From: an uncultured Traorella sp.
GTDB taxonomy: Bacteria > Bacillota_I > Bacilli_A > Erysipelotrichales > Erysipelotrichaceae
DNA length: 11,983 nt
Direction of reading: 5' to 3'
Assembly: GCA_945919165.1 (NCBI GenBank)
Contig: CAMEIZ010000043.1
Coordinates: forward strand, 1 to 11,983
The notes beneath the pieces were generated by a model, which worked only from the letters and a program-made list of their open reading frames with translations, was not told the origin of the DNA and did not search any database. Positions 1 through 7,557 of this stretch are shown here, piece after piece; the first letter of the stretch is position 1, and every line of letters starts with the position of its first letter. Position numbers and translations under genes: made by a program.

Positions 1-6
1 AAGCGC

Positions 7-18
7 TTCACTCGTGAA
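7..18. promoter_or_regulatory. Short inverted repeat upstream of arcA
   Basis: The arms TTCAC and GTGAA flank a 2-base centre about 60 bases before the arcA start. It could be half of an operator for the arginine deiminase operon, but the arms are short and the upstream flank is cut by the window edge. It does not match the ArgR box or CcpA cre consensus as I know them. An 11-base piece of it (TTCACTCGTGA) also occurs inside arcA at 551-561, where it simply encodes Phe-Thr-Arg-Asp, so chance is a real possibility. Confidence 0.2.
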
Positions 19-23
19 AAGGT

Positions 24-50
24 TTGTTATTCTCCTGTTAGACTTATAAA
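24..50 (+). promoter_or_regulatory. Possible arcA promoter (weak)
   Basis: A TTGTTA (24-29) and a TATAAA (45-50) lie 15 bases apart, a shorter gap than the usual 17. Transcription would begin near 57, giving a leader of about 20 bases that includes the AAGGAG ribosome site at 61-66. The spacing is poor, and the true promoter may use other boxes or lie further upstream, outside the window. Confidence 0.3.
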
Positions 51-76
51 AAATACTTTGAAGGAGAGAGGTAATT

Positions 77-1303
77 ATGAAAGGTATTAATGTTAAGAGT
101 GAAATTAAACCACTCAAAAAAGTTTTACTGCATCGCCCTGGGCGTGAACTATTGAACTTAACGCCAGACACATTGCAGGAATTGCTATTTGATGATATTC
201 CATTTTTAAAGGTTGCTCAGGAAGAACACGACGCATTCGCAAAAGTTTTAAGAGACAATGGTGTTGAAGTTGTTTATCTTGAAGACTTGATGGCTGAAGT
301 ATTGGATCTAGATCCAGCTATCCGCGAAAAATTCCTGAAACAGTTTATTGTAGAAGGTGGTATTCGTACAAACAAATACCAGAGAATCATCTATGATTAT
401 TTAAATCAGATCAAAGATAATAAAACATTGGTTTTAAAAACAATGGAAGGTATCAATGTTAATGAATTAAAGCGCAACATTGAAAACTCACTTGTTGACC
501 TTGTAAGTGAAGAAAGCAAGATGGTTTTAGCTCCTATGCCAAACCTGTACTTCACTCGTGACCCATTTGCTTCTGTTGGAAATGGTATCGTATTGAACAA
601 AATGTATTCTGTAACTCGTTGCCGTGAAACAATTTATGCTGAATATATTTTCAACTATCACCCAGATTTCAAGGGACAGGTAGAAAAATGGTATGATCGT
701 TATGAAGCATTCCACATTGAAGGTGGAGACGTGCTGAACTTAACTGAAAACACATTGGCTATCGGTATCTCTCAGAGAACTGAACCAGATGCAATTGATG
801 GTTTAGCTAAGAATATCTTCAATAACCCTAAATCAACAATTACTAAGATTTTAGCATTCAACATTCCTAACTCTCGTGCATTCATGCACTTAGACACAGT
901 ATTCACTCAGATCGATGTTGATAAGTTTACTGTTCACCCAGGTATCTTAGGACCTCTGGAAGTATTCGAACTGACTAAGGGAGATAATCCAGAAGAAATC
1001 AAAGTTAAGAAGATCGAAGATACTCTTGAACACATCCTTGAAGATGCATTAGGAATCGAAAAAGTTACATTGATCAAATGTGGTGGAGATGACAGAATCG
1101 CTGCTGAACGTGAACAGTGGAATGATGGATCTAATACACTATGTATTGCTCCAGGTGTAATCGTTGTTTATGAAAGAAATGACGTAACCAACGCATTGCT
1201 GAAAGAATATGGCTTAACAGTATTATCTATCCCAAGTGCCGAACTTTCTAGAGGACGCGGTGGACCTAGATGTATGTCAATGCCATTATGGAGAGAAGAC
1301 TAA
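77..1303 (+). CDS. arcA: Arginine deiminase
   Basis: ArcA hydrolyses L-arginine to L-citrulline and ammonia, the first step of the arginine deiminase pathway, in the cytoplasm. The 408-residue protein has the usual family length and all the landmarks of the guanidino-group-modifying fold. These are FTRDPF at residues 159-164 (Asp162 binds substrate), HIEGGD at 213-218 (catalytic Glu215), HLDTVF at 271-276 (catalytic His271 and substrate-binding Asp273) and the C-terminal GGPRCMSMP with nucleophile Cys399. The ATG at 77 follows AAGGAGAGAGG (61-71). It heads a four-gene operon, with arcB starting 29 bases downstream. All nine glutamine codons are CAG, a bias shared with arcB and consistent with high expression. 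No key residue is missing, so the enzyme should be active. Confidence 0.98.
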   Translation: MKGINVKSEIKPLKKVLLHRPGRELLNLTPDTLQELLFDDIPFLKVAQEEHDAFAKVLRDNGVEVVYLEDLMAEVLDLDPAIREKFLKQFIVEGGIRTNKYQRIIYDYLNQIKDNKTLVLKTMEGINVNELKRNIENSLVDLVSEESKMVLAPMPNLYFTRDPFASVGNGIVLNKMYSVTRCRETIYAEYIFNYHPDFKGQVEKWYDRYEAFHIEGGDVLNLTENTLAIGISQRTEPDAIDGLAKNIFNNPKSTITKILAFNIPNSRAFMHLDTVFTQIDVDKFTVHPGILGPLEVFELTKGDNPEEIKVKKIEDTLEHILEDALGIEKVTLIKCGGDDRIAAEREQWNDGSNTLCIAPGVIVVYERNDVTNALLKEYGLTVLSIPSAELSRGRGGPRCMSMPLWRED

Positions 1304-1332
1304 TTTAACATAAAAAAGAAAGAGGAAAAACT

Positions 1333-2325
1333 ATGCCAAAAAATTTAAGCGGAAGAAACTTTTTAAAGTTACTGGATTTTACTACTGAAGAAATTCGTTA
1401 CTTATTAGACTTATCAAAAGAATTAAAACATTTAAAACTTACAAATACTCCTCATCGTTATTTGGAAGGAAAAAACATTGTATTATTGTTTGAAAAAACT
1501 TCAACTCGTACTCGCTGCTCATTTGAAGTTGCTGGAAGAGATTTAGGTATGGGTGTAACTTACCTTGATCCAGGATCAAGCCAGATGGGTAAGAAAGAAA
1601 GTATTGAAGATACTGCTCGTGTATTGGGAAGAATGTATGATGGTATCGAATACCGTGGATATGCTCAGTCAATCGTTGAAGAATTAGCTGAATATGCTGG
1701 AGTTCCAGTATGGAATGGTTTAACAACTGAATTCCATCCAACTCAGATGTTAGCTGACCTGTTAACAATTGAAGAAAACTTCGGTACTTTAAAAGGATTG
1801 AACTTCGTTTTCATGGGTGATGCAGGAAACAACGTTGGTAACTCATTAATGGTTGCTTGTGCTAAAATGGGAATCAACTTCACAGCATGCGGACCTAAGA
1901 AACAGATGCCAGATGCTGAATTAGTTGAAACTTGCAAGAAGATCGCTGCTGAAAACGGATCTACAATTACATTGACTGAAGATGTAAAAGAAGGAACTAA
2001 GGGAGCTCACGTTATTTACACTGATATTTGGGTATCTATGGGAGAACCTGACAGTGTTTGGGCTGAAAGAATTGAATTATTGTCACCTTACCAGGTAAAC
2101 AATGCTGTTATGGAAAATGCAGCTGAAGGTGCTATCTTCATGCACTGTCTGCCTTCATTCCATGATTTAAAAACTACAATTGGTAAAGATATTTATGACA
2201 AATTTGGTTTAAAAGAAATGGAAGTTACAGACGAAGTATTCGAATCTCGTGCTTCTAAAGTATTTGACGAAGCAGAAAACAGAATGCATACAATCAAAGC
2301 TGTTATGTATGCAACTCTGAAATAG
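1333..2325 (+). CDS. arcB: Ornithine carbamoyltransferase, catabolic role
   Basis: In this operon ArcB should run in the catabolic direction, converting citrulline and phosphate to ornithine and carbamoyl phosphate. The 330-residue protein shows the carbamoyl-phosphate loop STRTR at 57-61, HPTQ at 135-138, the ornithine-side loop VSMGE at 234-238 and HCLP at 271-274 (Cys272). These separate it from aspartate carbamoyltransferases. The two-domain layout and length are typical. The start at 1333 follows an AGAGGA site at 1321-1326. The gene lies 29 bases after arcA and 15 bases before arcC, clearly within one transcript. Catabolic versus biosynthetic function cannot be told from the sequence alone. 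The catabolic assignment rests on its place between arcA and arcC. Confidence 0.97.
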   Translation: MPKNLSGRNFLKLLDFTTEEIRYLLDLSKELKHLKLTNTPHRYLEGKNIVLLFEKTSTRTRCSFEVAGRDLGMGVTYLDPGSSQMGKKESIEDTARVLGRMYDGIEYRGYAQSIVEELAEYAGVPVWNGLTTEFHPTQMLADLLTIEENFGTLKGLNFVFMGDAGNNVGNSLMVACAKMGINFTACGPKKQMPDAELVETCKKIAAENGSTITLTEDVKEGTKGAHVIYTDIWVSMGEPDSVWAERIELLSPYQVNNAVMENAAEGAIFMHCLPSFHDLKTTIGKDIYDKFGLKEMEVTDEVFESRASKVFDEAENRMHTIKAVMYATLK

Positions 2326-2340
2326 TGTTGAGGTAAAACA

Positions 2341-3276
2341 ATGGCTAAAAAACTTGTAATTGCTTTAGGAGGAAATGCTTTAGGAAATACTCCTGAAGAA
2401 CAATTAGAATTAGTAAAGGAAACTGCTTCTACAATCGTTGATTTAGTAGAAGAAGGTTATGACGTAATTGTTGGGCATGGAAATGGACCACAGGTAGGAA
2501 TGATTAACCTGGCAATGGAATATAGTGCAAACAATGGTGGAAAAACTCCTTTGATGCCATTCCCAGAATGCGGTGCTATGAGTCAGGGATATATTGGCTA
2601 CCACATTCAGCAGGCAATTCAAAGAGAATTGAAAGCACGTCATATCGAAAAGGAATGTGCAAGTGTTGTAACTCAGGTCGTTGTTGATAAGAATGACACT
2701 GCCTTCCAGAAACCAACAAAACCAATCGGATCTTTCTATAGTAAGGAAGATGCAGAAAAAATTGAAAAAGAAAAAGGATATACTTTTGTTGAAGATGCAG
2801 GACGCGGATACCGCCGCGTCGTGCCTTCACCAAAGCCTTGCAAGATTGTAGAATTAAAAGTAGTTGAACAGTTAGTAGAAGCAGGGGACGTAGTCATTAC
2901 AGTAGGCGGCGGAGGAATTCCAGTAGTAGAAACAGAAAACGGATATTCTGGAGTAGCAGCTGTTATTGACAAAGACCGTGCAAATTCAAAATTAGCTTTG
3001 GATATTCAGGCAGATATGCTTGTAATATTAACTGCTGTTGACCGTGTGTGCATCAACTTCAACAAACCAGATCAGAAAGAATTAGCTGAGATGAGCGTAG
3101 AAGAAGCAAAACAGTACATTGCAGAAGGACACTTTGCTCCAGGAAGCATGTTGCCAAAAGTGGAAGCTTGCTTAGACTACGTAACAAACACTAAAGATGG
3201 TGTAGCTCTGATTACTTCTCTGAAGAAGGCGAAGTCAGCACTTAAAGGCGAAACAGGAACAATCATTAAAGCTTAA
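2341..3276 (+). CDS. arcC: Carbamate kinase
   Basis: ArcC transfers the phosphate of carbamoyl phosphate to ADP, releasing ATP, ammonia and CO2. This is the energy-yielding step of the pathway. The 311-residue protein belongs to the amino-acid kinase superfamily. Visible motifs are ALGGNAL at 8-14, GHGNGPQVG at 45-53, the DAGRGYRRVVPSPKP stretch typical of carbamate kinases, VITVGGGGIPV and VIDKDRANSKLA. Length matches the family. The ATG at 2341 follows TGAGG (2329-2333), 15 bases after arcB stops. The operon position and conserved motifs leave little room for another kinase of this superfamily, such as a glutamate or aspartate kinase. Confidence 0.97.
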   Translation: MAKKLVIALGGNALGNTPEEQLELVKETASTIVDLVEEGYDVIVGHGNGPQVGMINLAMEYSANNGGKTPLMPFPECGAMSQGYIGYHIQQAIQRELKARHIEKECASVVTQVVVDKNDTAFQKPTKPIGSFYSKEDAEKIEKEKGYTFVEDAGRGYRRVVPSPKPCKIVELKVVEQLVEAGDVVITVGGGGIPVVETENGYSGVAAVIDKDRANSKLALDIQADMLVILTAVDRVCINFNKPDQKELAEMSVEEAKQYIAEGHFAPGSMLPKVEACLDYVTNTKDGVALITSLKKAKSALKGETGTIIKA

Positions 3277-3302
3277 TGTACTTTTAAAAGGAGGGAAAAG
3301 AC

Positions 3303-4733
3303 ATGAGTGAAAAGAAAGCTCGCAAATCATTGTCAGCATTCAGTATTTTGATGTTATTGCTGGTTGCAGTGGCTTTGATTACTTGGGTAATTCCAGGCAG
3401 CGAAGAAGCACCAATGCAGCATGCAACTTTGAGTATGGTTGCTATGGCACCATATCAGGGATTTGCAGATGCAATTGACGTATGTGTATTCGTATTAGTA
3501 TTAGGTGGATTCTTAGGCATTGTTACAAAAACAGGCGCTTTAGATGCTGGAATTAATGCTTTAGTTAAAAAGCTTCATGGAAACGAATTAATGCTGATTC
3601 CAATATTGATGTTTATCTTCTCTATTGGTGGAACTACTTATGGTATGTTGGAAGAAACAACTCCATTCTATTTATTGTTAGCTGCAACAATGGTAGCTGC
3701 AGGATTTGATTCAATCGTTGGTGCTGCAGTTGTATTACTTGGAGCTGGAAGTGGTGTTTTAGGTTCAACTGTTAACCCATTCGCAGTTGGAGCTGCACAG
3801 GATGCTTTAACTAGTGTTGGTGTTGAAGTAAATAATGCTATCATCATTGTGTTAGGTGCTATTCTGTGGATTTCTTCATTATTGATTTCTATCTTCTTTG
3901 TAATGAGTTATGCAAAGAAAGTGAAAGCTGATAAAGGTTCTACAATTCTTTCATTGCAGGAACAGGAAGACATGAAAACAAACTTTATCGATAAGGAACT
4001 TAAAGTTGATGGAACATTAACTGGAAACCAGAAACTTGTTCTGATTCTGTTTGCTTTCACATTCGTAGTAATGATTTTATCATTCATCCCTTGGTGGGGA
4101 TTTGGAATTACTGTCTTTGATGGATGGACAAGCTTCCTAACAGGATTATCATTTGGTGACTGGTATTTTGCTGAAGCAACTACTTGGTTCTTAATTATGT
4201 CAATCGTTATCGGTGTTGCAGGAAAATTATCTGAAAATGAATTCGTTAAGACATTCATTGCAGGTGCTGCAGATATGATGAGCGTTGTCTTGATCATTGC
4301 TCTTGCACGTGGTATCAGCGTATTGATGATGCCAGTTGAAGATGGCGGAACTGGATTACAGTATTGGATCCTGGTAAACGCTGCTGCAGCCTTAAAGGGT
4401 ATGAGTGCTGGTATTTTTGCTCCATTGTCATACTTATTATACTGCTTGCTGTCATTCTTGATTCCTTCATCAAGTGGATTAGCAGGTGCAAGTATGCCAA
4501 TCATGGGACCATTAGCTGCTGAACTTGGATTCTCACCAGAAGTTATGTTAATGATCTTCGTTGCTGGTAACGGACTTGTTAACTTGTTCACTCCAACTTG
4601 TGGAGCTATCATGGGTGGTTTCGAAATTGCCCACATCGAATATTCTACATGGCTGAAATTTGCTATGAAGATTATTGCTACAATCGCTATTGTCAGTGTA
4701 GTTATTCTGACAGCAGCTATGTTAATTCTATAA
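3303..4733 (+). CDS. YfcC/DcuC-family transporter, likely arginine/ornithine exchanger
   Basis: This 476-residue polytopic membrane protein is the last gene of the operon, where the arginine:ornithine antiporter is expected. Its sequence resembles the YfcC branch of the C4-dicarboxylate anaerobic carrier (DcuC) family rather than the APC-type ArcD of Pseudomonas. The first membrane segment ends in LITWVIPG (25-32). A GGTTYGMLEETTPF stretch (109-122) precedes a hairpin-like GSGVLGSTVNPF (149-160). The second half repeats the pattern with IPSSSGLAGASMPIMGP (387-403) and NLFTPTCGAIMGG (427-439), as in two-fold symmetric ion transporters. A strong AAGGAGG site (3288-3294) precedes the ATG. Arginine/ornithine exchange is inferred from context; the family as a whole has uncertain substrates. 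It is slightly shorter than the ~500-residue YfcC proteins I know. Confidence 0.85.
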   Translation: MSEKKARKSLSAFSILMLLLVAVALITWVIPGSEEAPMQHATLSMVAMAPYQGFADAIDVCVFVLVLGGFLGIVTKTGALDAGINALVKKLHGNELMLIPILMFIFSIGGTTYGMLEETTPFYLLLAATMVAAGFDSIVGAAVVLLGAGSGVLGSTVNPFAVGAAQDALTSVGVEVNNAIIIVLGAILWISSLLISIFFVMSYAKKVKADKGSTILSLQEQEDMKTNFIDKELKVDGTLTGNQKLVLILFAFTFVVMILSFIPWWGFGITVFDGWTSFLTGLSFGDWYFAEATTWFLIMSIVIGVAGKLSENEFVKTFIAGAADMMSVVLIIALARGISVLMMPVEDGGTGLQYWILVNAAAALKGMSAGIFAPLSYLLYCLLSFLIPSSSGLAGASMPIMGPLAAELGFSPEVMLMIFVAGNGLVNLFTPTCGAIMGGFEIAHIEYSTWLKFAMKIIATIAIVSVVILTAAMLIL

Positions 4734-4760
4734 TTTAGGCTTATTAATGAAAACCTCTTT

Positions 4761-4794
4761 GAAAACGAACCACTGCCGGTTCGTTTTCTTTTTT
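4761..4794 (+). terminator. Intrinsic terminator of the arc operon
   Basis: A perfect 11-bp stem (4761-4771 pairing with 4778-4788) encloses a 6-base loop and is followed by six T residues (4789-4794). It starts 27 bases after the stop of the transporter gene and should end the arginine deiminase transcript. Confidence 0.93.
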
Positions 4795-4799
4795 CTTTG

Positions 4800-4808
4800 T
4801 GCTAAAAT
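4800..4808 (+). promoter_or_regulatory. Possible extended -10 promoter for the MalY/PatB gene
   Basis: TGCTAAAAT just after the arc terminator has the form of an extended -10 element (TG at 4800-4801, TAAAAT at 4803-4808). No good -35 box is visible, since that position falls in the terminator stem. The predicted start would leave only about 12 bases before the ATG, almost all of it ribosome binding site, which argues for caution. Confidence 0.35.
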
Positions 4809-4826
4809 AGATAAAGAGGTGATTCT

Positions 4827-5990
4827 ATGTACAATTTTGATCAAGAAATCAATCGTTACCATACAAATTCAATCAAATATGATCAGGCAGATGAGAATGT
4901 TATTCCTATGTGGGTAGCAGATATGGATTTTGAAACCTTACCAGAAGTTAAAGAAGCATTAATAAAAAGAGCGAGTCATGGTATTTTTGGATATGCTTCA
5001 GTGGAAGATGACTATTATGAAAGTGTCATTTCTTGGATGAAACGAAGACATGATTTAGATATTCAGAAAGACTGGATCACCACAACTTGTGGTGTAGTCA
5101 GTGCTATTAAATTAGCAATTCGTGCCTATACGAAAGAAAACGATGCTATTTTAATCATGAAACCGGTTTATTATCCTTTTGATATTTCAATCCAAACAAA
5201 TCATCGAAAAAAGATTGAATTTCCTTTGGATTTGATTGAAGATCACTATGAATGCAATACCACAAAACTCGAAAAAAGCATCAAAGAAAATCAGGTAAAA
5301 ATGGTGATTTTATGTAATCCCCATAACCCAATAGGAAAAGTTTATACGAAAGATGAATTAATTCAGATCGGAAATATTTGCAAGAAATATCATGTTATTG
5401 TTGTCAGTGACGAGATTCATCAGGATTTCATCTATAAGGGAAATAAACATATTCCTTTCTATCTTGCAGATGATTCTTTTAAAGAGTTTTCAATATTATG
5501 TACAGCTCCTTCCAAAACATTTAATTTGGCCGCTCTTCAAACCTCTAACATCATTATAGCTAATAAAGAATTAAGAACGTTATATTTAGAAGAAAAACAA
5601 AAGAGCGGGATTAATGATCCCAATATCTTTGGATTAGAAGCAGCTAAAGCAGCATATCAATATGGAGAACAATGGCTGGATGAGCTGATAGATTATTTAC
5701 AGGGAAATATTGATGCCATGAGGGAATATCTTCATGAGTATTTACCAGAATTAAAAATGTTAATTCCCCAGGGTACATACTTGGTTTGGTTAGATATGAG
5801 AGCTTTAGGATTATCCCACGAAGAACTGGAAAAGTTCATGTTAAATGAAGCTCATCTTATGCTGGATGAAGGTTATATTTTTGGTAAAGAAGGAGCAGGA
5901 TTTGAACGTATAAATATTGCTTGTACACGTAAAACATTAATGAAAGCTTTAAATCAGTTATATTTAGCTGTACAGAAATTAAAAAAATAG
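4827..5990 (+). CDS. MalY/PatB-family PLP-dependent C-S lyase / aminotransferase
   Basis: This is a cytoplasmic fold-type I PLP enzyme of the MalY/PatB group. Characterised members cleave cystathionine or cysteine S-conjugates to pyruvate, ammonia and a thiol. The 387-residue length is typical. Diagnostic motifs are PMWVADMDF near residue 27, NPHNPIGK in the cofactor domain, VSDEIHQDF at 193-201 (Asp195 contacts the pyridine nitrogen) and APSKTFNLAALQ with Schiff-base Lys230. The start at 4827 is supported by AGAGGTGA (4815-4822). It stands alone between two terminators, so it is probably not co-transcribed with the arc genes. MalY in E. coli also binds the MalT regulator, but nothing here suggests that role. 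The exact substrate cannot be chosen from sequence; cystathionine beta-lyase is the default annotation. Confidence 0.9.
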   Translation: MYNFDQEINRYHTNSIKYDQADENVIPMWVADMDFETLPEVKEALIKRASHGIFGYASVEDDYYESVISWMKRRHDLDIQKDWITTTCGVVSAIKLAIRAYTKENDAILIMKPVYYPFDISIQTNHRKKIEFPLDLIEDHYECNTTKLEKSIKENQVKMVILCNPHNPIGKVYTKDELIQIGNICKKYHVIVVSDEIHQDFIYKGNKHIPFYLADDSFKEFSILCTAPSKTFNLAALQTSNIIIANKELRTLYLEEKQKSGINDPNIFGLEAAKAAYQYGEQWLDELIDYLQGNIDAMREYLHEYLPELKMLIPQGTYLVWLDMRALGLSHEELEKFMLNEAHLMLDEGYIFGKEGAGFERINIACTRKTLMKALNQLYLAVQKLKK

Positions 5991-6020
5991 GAAGTGGTTG
6001 TTTATCCACTTCCTGTTTTT
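5981..6020. terminator. Bidirectional terminator between convergent genes
   Basis: The 9-bp stem AGGAAGTGG (5989-5997) and CCACTTCCT (6006-6014) has an 8-base loop. A T tract follows on the + strand (6016-6020), and an A run at 5981-5987 supplies seven Ts for the - strand. It overlaps the TAG stop of the upstream gene, and the TAA stop of the opposing gene sits at 6019-6021, so one element ends both transcripts. Confidence 0.92.
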
Positions 6021-7557
6021 AACGCATAAAATCAATGATTTGATTGGTTTTTCTTTGCTGAATAAGAAGACCTTTCTGATCAAAAATATACTGATAAAGA
6101 ATACTTTGCCCACGATACGAATGTGAACTGATATTGCGAGGTGCCAATTGTGCTGAAAGAATATTTTCGACATGCCAAATCAGATTATGGTCATCAGAAA
6201 GTTCAAATTTTCCTGCCCAAGCTCCTTTAACCGAATAATACTCTTGTGGAGTTCCATGATCAAGATCACAGATTAAAAGCATAGCAGTAACATTATTCTT
6301 AATATTCGGTGTAAATTCCGAAGAAGAAATTTCATCGATACCAGTATTGTATAAATCCTGAATGTAAGATGAAATGGCATCTTGACTTTCTGATGAATGA
6401 ATGCTTTTCGGGATGACATCAGCAGACAGATAAATATTTCCATTTATTTCAGTTAAGTCAATGATATGATAAAAACAGTCATTGTCAAAATAAGAATAAG
6501 AAAATGTGAAATTACCAAATGAGTCTAATTTCTCAATTCTAGAGGAGTTAGTCTGAAAATCTGTAAGCTGCACAATATAGCCATCATTACAACGAACAAT
6601 GGTATCGATTCTTGTTTCTTGCAGGTCGGTTTTGCTTGAGTTCAACAAATTGCCATTTTCATCATAAAGGCTGAAAGAAAAGGTTGAAAAGTTTCCATAA
6701 GAAAAGACAGCAATTGATTTATCAGGGTTTTCTATAACCTTGATAATCTGTTCATTTTCAAATCCATGATCGAGCTGAGACATCCATAATATGTTGCCGT
6801 TTTCATCTATTTTGGAAATCCAAGCAGAAAAGGACTGATTATGATGATAATCGATTGAAGTACCATAAGCATAAAGACCTGTTTCAATTTCACAAATATT
6901 TTCTATCATGAAATCAGTAATTGTCAAACTCCATTGAAGCTGATTATCTTTAATTTGGTTTAATTGACAGTGATCAAAAATCAGAAAACCGTATTGATTT
7001 GAAAATTTATCAACTGATGAGTATTCATAAGTAATAGATTTATTGGAATGAACAGATTCATATTGTTCAACATGATTTAAATAATTCCACAAGTTTTCAA
7101 TATCATTACATGTTGGTGTTTCCAGGAAGATTTCATGACCATTTACTTGAATTCTTTTTTCAATGACTTGAGCAGTTTTTGAAAAACTAAATGTTTTGGC
7201 AGTTATATCTCGATAAACGTTTTTAATTTCATTTCTTGTAAGTCCATCAATTGATAAGTCATATTGATGGAAAAATTCAATAGCATTTTGATATTCTTTT
7301 GCTTCTGTTAAAGTGGCAAAATGAGTAATTAGAATCATGCAGAGAAAAAGACAACAAGCAATCAATATTTTCTTCATGTGAATCATGATAATGGTTTTAA
7401 TTGAAAAACGCTTCAGATGAGTTTTTTTGTATACTCTGTTTTGTATTCGTTTTACAGAATCCGGATCTAAAGAATCAAATTCATAAGTATCATCTAATAA
7501 AACATCCAGTTCTTGAGCAGTACATTCAGATAAAATATCACTCCATGTCTTTTTCAT
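6019..7557 (-). CDS. Single-pass membrane protein, probable anti-sigma factor with extracytoplasmic repeat domain
   Basis: I do not recognise a named family. The 512-residue protein has an acidic-then-basic cytoplasmic head of about 60 residues, one hydrophobic segment (about 63-82) and a large extracytoplasmic part. That part holds repeated strand-turn units with a D-x-x-G-N core at 251-255, 299-303 and 345-349, 46-48 residues apart, plus a weaker unit near 493-497, as expected for beta-propeller blades. No HxxxCxxC zinc anti-sigma motif is seen in the head. The start is set by a GGAGGTG site (7564-7570), giving MKKTWSDIL. An ATG 15 bases further upstream contains that site and is unlikely. 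The first 20 bases lie inside the end of the sigma gene, so translation is probably coupled. Position and topology suggest an anti-sigma sensor. Glutamine codons checked at the N-terminal end are all CAA. Confidence 0.65.
   Translation of the reverse strand: MKKTWSDILSECTAQELDVLLDDTYEFDSLDPDSVKRIQNRVYKKTHLKRFSIKTIIMIHMKKILIACCLFLCMILITHFATLTEAKEYQNAIEFFHQYDLSIDGLTRNEIKNVYRDITAKTFSFSKTAQVIEKRIQVNGHEIFLETPTCNDIENLWNYLNHVEQYESVHSNKSITYEYSSVDKFSNQYGFLIFDHCQLNQIKDNQLQWSLTITDFMIENICEIETGLYAYGTSIDYHHNQSFSAWISKIDENGNILWMSQLDHGFENEQIIKVIENPDKSIAVFSYGNFSTFSFSLYDENGNLLNSSKTDLQETRIDTIVRCNDGYIVQLTDFQTNSSRIEKLDSFGNFTFSYSYFDNDCFYHIIDLTEINGNIYLSADVIPKSIHSSESQDAISSYIQDLYNTGIDEISSSEFTPNIKNNVTAMLLICDLDHGTPQEYYSVKGAWAGKFELSDDHNLIWHVENILSAQLAPRNISSHSYRGQSILYQYIFDQKGLLIQQRKTNQIIDFMR

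Noticed and set aside
1..76. End of an upstream gene before arcA
   Set aside because: One frame stays open into arcA, but it has no recognisable sequence and ends shortly after the arcA start. The other two frames stop quickly. No coding end can be supported.
3908..4636. A 242-codon open frame on the minus strand opposite the transporter gene
   Set aside because: It lies entirely within a well-supported membrane protein gene and has no ribosome site. Its Pro/Asn/Ile-rich translation is what the complement of hydrophobic codons gives. It is a shadow frame.
4734..4826. Riboswitch or T-box between the arc operon and the PLP enzyme gene
   Set aside because: The gap holds one simple terminator and too little sequence for a leader RNA. 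No T-box or S-box features are visible.
4827..5990. The PLP enzyme as a fifth gene of the arginine operon
   Set aside because: A strong terminator separates it from the transporter gene, and its motifs are those of C-S lyases rather than an arginine or ornithine aminotransferase.
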